DNA of 64,000 bases, taken from the NCBI GenBank assembly GCA_945910005.1, contig OX246749.1, positions 33,184,374 to 33,248,373 of the forward strand, written 5' to 3'. Shown in pieces: positions 10,061 to 20,900 of this stretch. The position numbers and the translations under genes are program-made. The stretch comes from Isoperla grammatica. Its lineage: Eukaryota > Arthropoda > Insecta > Plecoptera > Perlodidae. The notes under the pieces were generated by a model. That model did no database searches. It had not been told where the DNA came from and worked only from the letters and a program-made list of their open reading frames with translations. Each line of letters begins with the position of its first letter. Position 1 is the first letter of the stretch.

Positions 10061-13000
10061 TATACATTATATTTTGGTATTTGGAGTTGGTACTTGAAAT
10101 TGTGTTCCGTTGTATGATGACATTGATATATAACAGGAACAGCAAACGGGAATTCTTTGTCGTCGTGGCTGTTAACTTCAAGTATGACTAGACCGGTTGG
10201 CCCATTATTGGTTTACTATATTATAGGTCGTTTATTTTATGTACTCGTTTGATTATGTTAACTTGAGGTGTTGCACCGTTTCAAATGTACGTCTAAATGT
10301 TTCGATTGTTTGAAGAACGACTACGCGTTTTATTCCGTACTTGTTACTTTTTACTTGCGCAAGGCAAACAAAACACACGGTAGCTGTGTGGATAAGGGTA
10401 GACCTACGATAAAATAATAAATGAGTACTTGTACAAAATGAGAAACAAATCACTTAGTTTTAGGTTTACTATGAACATGTACATATTGACTTAAGTAGGT
10501 GTGTTAGTCGGTAGTCACTTAGTCGCACTTCCGCCTTGTCGCTAGGGTTTTTGACGGGTCTGAAAGAAACTGAAAGATCCCGGGGGGGGGGGGGGGGTTT
10601 GTTTTTCCCCCAAGGCTCCAAAAAATATTAATTTTTTTTTTTTAAATTGAAATAAAATTCAAACTTTTTCGAGTCTATAAGGGAAAACTTGGGAATTTCT
10701 TGAACATGTATTGCAGGTCTAGCTACACATGGGCCCACACGTGAGTCTCAATGTGATCGACATCTGGTGAAATTATGAAGAATTCTAGGTTTTTGGTCAA
10801 AAACAAATATTTGTTTTTCCCAAAATGTACATGAAAAAAAAAACACGTTTCTCGCTAGGTGGGGTGGAGAGGGGGGGGAGTTTAAATCTTAAAAGAAAAC
10901 CCTAGTTGTCATAGACAATGAGTCTCTTTAGCAATATAACGTTTTCAACTTAGACGTAATTTTCTACTAAGTACGTTTGGAGCACGTTAGGGTGCTCCGC
11001 GCCATATCTTACGCACCCGGGTAAATACTTTAGGGTCCTCATATCGTTAGAATAGATCTACTACTAATCTCCATCATATAAATATATTATTATTATAATA
11101 TATCACTTGCCTTAATCAAAACTGCGTGTCGGGGGTGTTTTAAAATAGCCGTCGACTGCACAAAGTTTATCTAATTTTAGATCGTCGGTCCAGTCTCAAA
11201 AAGTAAGACTTACTTTTAATACTTAATATTATGTATTGTAAACGGAAGAAGTGTATTTAAGGTTTATTTGTGAAAAATAGAAGAAAAAAGTCATTCTAAT
11301 AAATGTGGGTGTATATTTGAATGTCATTGTCCAGGGTTGGCAGTAAAAGACTTTGGGATCAGTGGCGAAATTTATGTTGCCTTCACACGTCGGAAAACGG
11401 CCGTCGGCAGAAATTTTAAATTAAAAAATGGAAAAAGGTTTTCGTGTGATCTAATCTGATATTAAAATAAAATAAAAACGAGGTCGTTTTAAAATCGACA
11501 AAAATAAGTCCATCCGGAAATGAACCGTATTACGAAATTCCGACTCAAAACGGCTTAGCTAAACGGTGCGCGTCCCATCACTAGTTTAACTCTAATCCTT
11601 GGCGTCAAAGTCTCCACTGATCCCAAGTTGTCATGTTTAAACACGTTAGTGACAACATCAACATGAAAGCAGCCGTCGTCCCTTACGGAACTTCCCTGCT
11701 TTGTGTTTTCATTAAAGTCGCTCGGCGCAACAGTTTCGACGGGACCGCGCATTTAAAACGGTCTCGTTCTGGCCCTTGGAAGGGGCAATGGCCGTACGCA
11801 GATCTGGACATGGTTCGTTCCGCATCAAGTTCGACCCCGATTGGGGGTCTAGTCCGTGATGATCGAGGTTGGATCTCGATACGCGGTCCAACGTCGAAAC
11901 TGTCGCGGCATCGCTTCGAGTCTCGGTTGTATCTTTTAAGTTGTCGACAGGTTGTCTAGACCTTTTTCAGGATTGATCTAGGACCCTTAGATAGAGCTAA
12001 TCACGGCCTCTGGATCTTCAATGACAACAATGCTCAACAGTGAAAAATACACCTTAATATAACTATCAAGGACCCTTAGATAGAGCTAATCACGGCCTCT
12101 GGATCTTCAATGACAACAATGCTCAACAGTGAAAAATACACCTTAACATAACTATCAAGGACCCTTAGACAGAGCTAATCACGGCTTGCTAGATCAATTC
12201 TGAAAATCATCTATTGTTGTTCTTGTTTACCTGTTTGAGATTGTGAAACAGGATATTATTATTATGTACTCCTTATTTCAACACTTTGATCAAAACAGAA
12301 TTGTTAAAAATGCCATTGTTGTAAGTTTTATTATAAAATAAAATATATATATTTACAAATACAAACATGTGTGTTTACATTGTATTTTCTCTATTAGAAC
12401 CAGTATGACCTTTTGAAACACAACATACACGAGACGAGAATAAGTTAAAGGTAAAATTCAATTGATGCTCAATAGATAATTTGTCCTGAAAAAAAATCCA
12501 ATGTTTTTAGCTCTAGTCCTCGAAGAAGAAAGACAATAAAACCAACACTGCTATTTAAATATCACTTTTAAGCCTTCGAGTTGTTCACATTCTTTTCTTC
12601 ATCACTTAGAAACGGTGGCTTTGTTGGCTCGCAAGAAGTACGTTTCATGCTGACTTTGGTGGCCATCGAACGCATGAGGAAATTTAAAAGCAGTCTAACT
12701 TTTTTCGACATTCGATTTCAAAGGGTTAAAATTGTGTTAAGTACGGTAATGAAAAACCAACCATGATAAATAATATAACAGATTAAGTTTAATAATATAA
12801 AATCTGAGCTGACTCTCACTCAATATGATTTTTCAGTTGGATATTACGTATATAATGAACACAATATACGAGTACATACTGAAAGAACTGTCAGTACTAT
12901 TGATTGTGCATAATGATAACAATAATAAATAATGATAGTAATACAACATATTATATTACCTTACGTATTATGAATTAGTGTCCGTATCAGCTTTTTCACC

Positions 13001-14330
13001 AAAGCGGTAACAAACGCTACGTTGTCGTTGCGTACATATTTCTATGCTCGAAAATAAATGGCCCTTTACCGTCTTGCGACTCTGGTTCAACCTACCCCCT
13101 TGCGAAGACACTTTTGACGTCGAGAGAGGGACTCCTAGAATTGGCACCTAATAACGTGAAACAATTGATTTATTTCTGAAGTTAAAACCAACGTAACACC
13201 GACGGAACAGTTAGTTCAAACATTTAATATAATAGTTTAAAAAGGAAAGGGAAATCAAAGCATTACTCATGATTGCAAAGATTTTTACATAACTAATCAC
13301 TTTTTGGATGCGTTTGTGTCACGACGACCAGAACGAAAACTATCACAGAACGTAGAACGATGGCACTCTGTTCCGACATGTCGAGTACAACTCTTGACCT
13401 CGCGGGTCCCGCCTCTCGATTTCCCTCGTCGCTTTAGAAATAAAGACTAGACGTTTAGTTTCGTTTATTTTTAGTATTATAAGTTACCGGTAGGTCTAAT
13501 ATACATTATAATATGGCTTCAATTACGTATTTACTTTTTCCGAAACATTCGAAATAATCACTAGAAGGAATCGTTCCGAATAGCAATCTAGATGATCACA
13601 ACAGCTACTGTAAATAAAATAATGAGTGGAGAGAAATTAGAAAATGGGATGAAAAGGAGATGGTCGAGGCCGTTTGGAACAGAGAAATCCAAGACAGAAG
13701 ACGGCAAAGTGTTTACACAAGGAAGGCGACAAAGGGGAAGAAGACCAAGAAAGAGACCACGAAAATCGTGGTTGGGAAGAAACGAAAGTAATGCGAAAAA
13801 ACTAACAGATACACGAGAAATACCCCCATCGTCAGTGTAAACTGGCCCACGACATCGCTCGTCCGGCAAGAGCAGAGACCAGGTTCGATGCCCGCTTGTG
13901 TCGTTTCCGTCGTACCCTTGATTAACTTCCGTCGCCTTGTGTAAAGTAATCCCCCTTTAACTCAAACAAAGCCAATTCGAATCTGAGAATCAAAGGAACG
14001 TAAACACGAATCCATACCCATGAAACCTTCTGCAGACTTCGTCCGCCAAAGTTAACTACGGTGTCTAACGTCGAATCGGTGCAAAACAAATCAAATCTAC
14101 GCGTTTCAAGTGAATCCCACCCACGTCGGGACCGGTGTCGTTTGAGTCGACGACCGATCACCCAACGAATCCTCGCTCGCGCCTCTCGTTGGTCGTTCGT
14201 CGTACCCAATCACGTTACGAGACTCGACACTTTCGTCAAACTCGAGGACAACAAAAAAGCAAGCATCAATTAGCTAATACTAGTAGGGTAGCTATCTATC
14301 GTTGCATTTTTTGTTTTTACCAAACTGTTT
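10061..14330. other. Intergenic stretch without recognised genes
   Basis: I find no convincing exon. Short open frames at 11633-11959, 13592-13840 and 14061-14273 lack domains and splice context. A G-run sits near 10581-10596. An 89-bp tandem repeat is listed separately. Confidence 0.4.
11981..12180 (+). repeat. 89-bp tandem repeat, 2.3 copies
   Basis: GGACCCTTAGA recurs at 11981, 12070 and 12159, with near-identical sequence between. Confidence 0.9.
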
Positions 14331-14640
14331 TAAAACAATTAATTAATTCATTAAAAATTAAATGTTTAAATAATTAATTTAATTTTGTAACTAATAAACA
14401 TAATTAATTTTAATCAATTTAATTATTTTTAATTAATTTAATAAAATTTTAATTAATTAAATTAATTAATTTTGATGAATTTAATTAATTTTTTAATTAA
14501 ATTAATTTTTAACTAATTAGATTAATTTTTAATTAATTTTTAACTAATTAAATTAATTTTTAATTAATTAAATTAATTTTTAATTAATTTGATTAATTTT
14601 TAATTAATCGATTAATTTAATAAATATTTAATTAATGCTT
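14330..14640. repeat. AATTAATTT-rich simple array downstream of the acyl-CoA dehydrogenase
   Basis: About 300 bases consist almost only of A and T in AATTAATTT permutations. It ends about 50 bases past the stop codon of the minus-strand gene, so it is in its 3' UTR or flank. Confidence 0.9.
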
Positions 14641-14694
14641 TACGATTCGCTTTCGTCCTCAAACGCGACGAGAAGGGCGTCGGGCCGCGACGGC

Positions 14695-14994
14695 CTAGAA
14701 GTTGCGCGCGAGCGGGTGCTCGGCAAAGTATCCCCCGTTGTCGACCACCAGGCCCGCTATCGTCCGGTAGTTGGCGTCGTTGTTGACGACGTCGCCCGCC
14801 TGCAGCTCCTGCACGTTGGTTCTCACCCGCTTGTAGGCGTCGTGACAGAAGGTCCGAGCCAGCAGCATCTCCGCGTCAGCGTTGCGCAGACCGATGCAGT
14901 ACGAGCGCGACGCGCGACCCAGCACCGCCGTCATGGCCAGCACGTCGATGCCCACGTCGGCCAGGCGCTTCAGGTCCATCTGGTGCTCCATTAC
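14695..14994 (-). CDS. ACADVL/ACAD9: Acyl-CoA dehydrogenase, exon 7 (C-terminal domain and stop)
   Basis: It begins in phase 0 after CCGTAG (14995-15000 on the complement) and ends with TAG at 14695-14697. It encodes the C-terminal helical extension of ACADVL/ACAD9 proteins ([20 protein letters not shown], ending HPLARNF). It is a GC-rich exon placed between two almost pure A/T arrays. Confidence 0.9.
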   Translation of the reverse strand, partial: VMEHQMDLKRLADVGIDVLAMTAVLGRASRSYCIGLRNADAEMLLARTFCHDAYKRVRTNVQELQAGDVVNNDANYRTIAGLVVDNGGYFAEHPLARNF

Positions 14995-17900
14995 CTACGG
15001 ACATAAAACAATGTATCTATTTAAAAAACGATATAAAAAATTAATTCATTTATTTAATTAATATAGAAAAATAATTTATTACTTACCTAAATTAATATAA
15101 AAAATTAATGCATTAATTAAATTAATTTTTTAAAAAAACATTAATTTAATTAATATAGATAATTAATTCATTAATTTGATTAATATTAAAAATTAATTCA
15201 TTAATTTAATCTATTTAAAAAATAATTCATTAATTTAATTAATATCAACAAAAAAAATTAAATTAATTCATTAAAATAATTAATAAAAAAATAATACATT
15301 ATTATTTTAATAACTTATTTTTTAAATACTTAATGTAATTAATTTATTAATTAATTTAATTAATTTATTAATTTAATAAATTTATTAATTTAATTAATTT
15401 ATTAATTTAATTAATTTATTAATTTAATTAATTTATTAATTTAATTAATTTTTTAATTAATTTAATTAGTTTATGTAATAAATTAATGTGATAATTTTGT
15501 TAAACAATATTTTTTATTAATTTGTCATTAATTAAGCGTAGCTACCTGCGCGCCGTGCCGCTGCAGTACGATCTCGACGCCGTACTTGAGTCTCATGACT
15601 GCGTACTCTAGCAGCTTGCTGACGTTCTGCAGCGAGGGGTGGAGGTGGCCGTCCAGCCCCAACGTCAGCTTGGGATCGTCCTTCACGTTGCCTCGCCGCT
15701 CCATCAGCTTACCTACGCAACGTACGTCATTCGGAGAGATCCTTGTGAATGGTTTTATTTTTTAGCATATTTCGTTTTATTAAATCCAAATTTTGCTGTT
15801 GAGCAGTAATTTCAGCTTTTTGGCGGTGTTTCAATTTTGATTTACCTAATCTAATTTGTATCTAGTATTCTAACGTATGTGGCATGCCTACATTGTCGCA
15901 CAAGAAAAGAAGAAAAGAAAGAAAGCTGTCGCTAGGAATGCGGAATGCAGTCGGCGCACAGGCTACGAGAAAAATCTATTGGCCCCTCAAAATAGACTAG
16001 ACGCATTCTGGAGGCAAGAAAATAAACTACTATAAGGATGAGTTTATCTGTCAATTGTTCATTGTTGCTTTATTGTTTAATCATCAATGGCGCAGATAAG
16101 GGTGTTGCTTAGCAGCGCTATCTATGTATTAGTTTGAGTCTCCATTTGGCAGGGGTGGAAGGGTCACTGCAGAAAATGTTGAAAATTACGTTTTTGACAG
16201 AAATTCGTCGATTTCGCGTCAATTCAATAGCTTCAGTCTTTTTTTCGATTTTATAACAGTAAACTTATGCTATTTCGCGTTTACACGGGATTTTGTTTTA
16301 TTTCGCGATTCAAAAAGACTATTTTTGGACTCACAACAGACTGTCATGCCAACATATTTTAATTGCTGCACGTTTCAAGTGATTTCGCCCTATCGCGCAT
16401 TGCGAAATACAAGGATCTCTAGTTATTTGGAGCCGTCCCAGCAACAAAGCACGCAATAAATTCAAAGCTGTTCTGAATCGGCATTGTTGATTCTGACACA
16501 AGTACGCGGGTGTTCGCACTGTCTGATCACTGATTCGTATGTTTCGTATTGGAAATATTGATCTTTGATTAATGATTGGTTATCGCTCACTTGTCGACGG
16601 TGTTCGGAGCCTACAGGGTTGGTTTAGTCGCTTTAAATTAAAGTCCCCCACTGAAAATCAGTTTCGTTACCGAGTGGGTAGACTCTAAATGTGAATTTAT
16701 TTACTTTGAAAGCCATAACAAATGAAGAGTGACTTACAAGAGACAAGAACATCCAGCTTATTGGTGACTTTACAGAACTAATCCAGGAGCATAGTGAGGG
16801 GGGGGGAGACCAGGGTGTTTGATCTTCCCTCACCTCCACCCCCCAGAATTGAAATAGGACAATATTACATATATACCATAGTAGGCATACATGTTATCAT
16901 GACATGTATTCTTTATATAACCTTTTAAAACTTGCTTCCAAATAAAATATAACAGCTGAACAGCAAAACTGTTATTATCAAGGAGCAAGCAAGATTTCTC
17001 GCCCCCTCCCCCTCCCTTATAGGTAAAATCCCCTTTAATTCAAATTTCAAGGGACCCGAAAATCCAAATATATGAATTAAAACCGTTTGTTCACTAGAAG
17101 CCTTCGGTATAGCAAACCGTTCTGCCGGGCGAGCTCGGAGTGTTTGAGAACCAAAGAGGAACAGCTACTTTTTACCTATTTCAACCTGCTGCATAATACA
17201 TTACATTCTTTGGCCTCAGGATTCCACTATACCTACATTATACATAATATAATGGATCCTGATGTTGATTTGTAAAACATGTTATATCACTAAAATCAAA
17301 TGCATTTCATAATTTATTATATTGTAGGAGTGTTGTGGTTTCTGGTTTTGAGCCTGATTGTTGTGCTTTCTTGATTTGTTTTATGAGGATGAGGCATGCA
17401 GGCTAATTTTGAGATGTACGCCTATTTTAATGTATTTTAATGATTTTATTGTATATTGACTGTATTTATACACTATTCTGGATGACTTGACATGTAATAT
17501 ACCCCGGACGCAGTACTGTGCGAGGGGTCAACATTACGAAATAAAAACTAACTAACTAAGACCTCCTTCTCATTACTAGCTTTTAACGCGGGTTGGTGGG
17601 TTACGTGGGTTAATTACCCTGTGTGAACGATCGCAGGTTGCTACGATGGTTGCACTTTCAACCCGCATCCGAACTCCGAGTTACTCGCGTTACCGTTGCT
17701 TAGCTAGTCAGTATAAACACCGCGTGGTCGTCAACCATGGTTCGTCTAACTACATAACCTCAAAACTTTGAAGTAAATTTGTTGTTGTCCGACGCTAGGC
17801 CTACGTCTGTTTACCGCAGTTTGTTTTTAAGTGAATTAATAACGCCTACATTTTCTGACTAGGAAACGACACTCCTTAGCACAATACTTGGCCAGCCTGA

Positions 17901-20900
17901 AATTCATACAAAATACGTGTCTTCTACAGCACTCCATGTGTAAAGGTTGCAAACTACTTAACTTACGACGGTGTTACGGTTCAATTAAAACGCAAGTCGG
18001 CAACTCGCGTTCAACCCGAGTTGCTTTAACTCGAGTAATGAGAACGAGGTCTAACCAACTACGGACTCACCGAACACGAAGCCGGGGTTGAAGAGCGGGT
18101 TACGCAGCTTCTTGACAATATCCTTTAGCTCGACCCCTGCGTGCTGGAGTCCGTTGAGCGCGATGAACAGTCGCAGGATCTCGTTGGTCCCCTCGAAGAT
18201 CATGCAGATGCGGATGTCGCGCAGCGTCCGCTCGTACGGGAACGCCTTCATGTAGCCCAGCCCGCCTGGAACGCATAACGACGTTCGGTTCATCCTTTAG
18301 GGTTACGAGTGACGACGTGGGATTTGCCGTACACGGTTTGCATATTAAATGCTTAAAACCAATCAACAATGTACATTAAATGTATGTACATTAAATGTAT
18401 TAATATTAATAAATTAATTATTTATATTAATTATTAATTAATATTATTACTTATTATTATTATTATTATTTATAATATCATTTATATAAATTAATTAATC
18501 AAGAATAAATTATTAATAATATAATAATAATAATAACATTAAAATTAATATTTTTCATCATTCTCCTCCTCCTCCTCCAATTTCTCCACCAATTTACTCC
18601 ACTATTTTCTGTCTTTCCATAGCTGCAGCCTTGTTACTGAGTGGGTAGACTCTATAAATAGGCTTACGAATTTATTTTTATTTATTCATTTAAGAATAAA
18701 TAAATTTGTAGAAATAAATGGAATACAATCTACGGAGGAGGACGTACCGAGCATCTGGAGACACTCGCTGATGTTGACCCACGAGTTCTCCGAGCTGTAC
18801 ACCTTGACCATGGCCGCCTCCACCGAGCAGTCGGGCTTCTCGTATCCGTCCAGCATCCCGGCCACCAGGTAGGACATGGACTCCATCGCGTACGTAGACA
18901 GCGTGATGCGCGCGACCTTCTCCTGGATCAGCTCAAAGTCCTTGAGCTCCTTGCCAAACTGCTTCCTGGAATTAGAATATTACCGGAAATGTTCAGAGCT
19001 TAGGTTAGGTTTATACCCCCCTACCATTGAGTTTGTTAGTGTAGGGTTAGAGACCCAGCGGCCATTGGCGGCTCTCTACCAATAAATTTCCCGTGGACTC
19101 TAGTAGTGCGAGCGCGTACCGCTAGAAAGCGCTACATGTACCCACTGATGTCAGCGTTCCTGTGGAAAGAAAGGGATACTACGTAGTACGCGCAGATGCG
19201 ACGTCAGAAGATCACGTGGTGTAGTCCGAGCCTAGGTCTAGGCCCAACTCTTTTAGTCTAGGCCATTACTAGGCTACAATAAGCCTAGGCCTACATTAGT
19301 AACGTAGTACTACAGCCTAGTCTATATAATGTATAAAACCTTATATAATGTGTTGTAATCAGGGGTCGAAATGAACTTTTTTGGCAACTAGCCCTCCGGG
19401 CTAGTTGCATCAATAGTTCTCTAGCCCGAGACCATTTTTACTAGCCCGAAATGAAATAGGTTATATTGATGTAAAACGATCATTATTCATACATGAACGT
19501 TGAACGTGAAACGTACTTGCCCGTCGGGCTAGTAAAATAAGATTTTTACTAGCCCGAGCAAAGTTTTACTAGCCTCGGGCGAGCGGGCGAGCGTTAATTT
19601 CGACCCCTGGTTGTAATAAAGTATTAGCTTACTTATTGTTAACTTCGTGCCCGTTTGACATGTTTATCAGAACAAATGATAATGCTTTAATAATAATATC
19701 CACCGCCATCTGGATACTACTACCTTACCGACTTCGCATCTGCGCTTACTACGTAGTATCCCTTTCTTTCCACAGGAACGCTGACATCAGTGGGTACATG
19801 TAGCGCTTTCTAGCGGTACGCGCTCGCACTACTAGAGTCCATGGGAAATTTATTGGTAGAGGCCGCCAATGGCCGCTGGGTCTCTACCCTACACTAACAA
19901 ACTCAATGCCCCTACTGCTAGGTTAGATATTAAGAAATACTCTTTCATTCCTCGAGTTATTGGCCTGTGCAATAGCTCACAACTAAGCCATGTCGATGTT
20001 TTTAACGATAGTGTGCATTCAATTAAACATAAATGTACCAATAATATTACATAATTTGACGCTGCATGGTGTATTATATGCAATTAGTTCGTTAATATTA
20101 TTTTATAATCAATTGATTGTCTGCTCAATTTTTATTTTTATATTCTTAAATGTTAAAGTGTACTTTGATGTTGTTGTAATAATGTTGTAAATTTATTGTA
20201 TTTTATTATATCCATGTATCTCTGGAACGTATACCTCGGTATACATCTGTATTGGATAAATAAATAATAATAATAATAATAATGACACAGGCCACGACTA
20301 CCTTCAAGCCCATCTGCACAAAATAGGAGTGGTGGATACAAGAACATGCCCACTCTGCAAAGAACAAGACCGGGACGCTAAACATCTTGCGACATGTGTC
20401 TCCCTGGCAGCAGAAAGGGATCTAAGCGAGGGGCAAAATATACCAAGAAGGAAATATGTGGCAAACCTTTATTGGGCAACTAGGCAGAGAATGGCATAAG
20501 TTCCAACGCTGGGTGTTCGAAAAAAGAGAAGAAGAAGAAGAAGAAGAAGAAGAAGAAGAAGAAGAAGAAGAAGAAGAAGGTTTCTGTAAATGTTTAGAAA
20601 ATTATTTATAGGCCTATTATTAATTTATTATAACACTAATTCACTCAGATGTGAAAATAATAAATTAGTACGCTAAGATTTTTAAGTAAACATTTTTTTT
20701 TATTTTTGTTTTTCATTTTAAAATTAAAAACAATTAATACTACAAAAATGTCCTAAATTCGCACATCCCCCACCTGTGCGTGATGTGTTCGGTGACCAGC
20801 TTGAGCAGCGACTTGAGTCCGCCGGCCGACATGGAACCCATGCTGAAGCGTCCGCTGTTGAGTATGTTCATCGCGACCTTGAACCCTCCGCCGACGTCGC

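Noticed and set aside
13592..13840. 82-codon basic frame (GRRQRGRRPRKRPRKSWLG) possibly from a retroelement
   Set aside because: Basic run looks slightly like some LINE C-termini, but there are no other motifs and the other strand is equally open.
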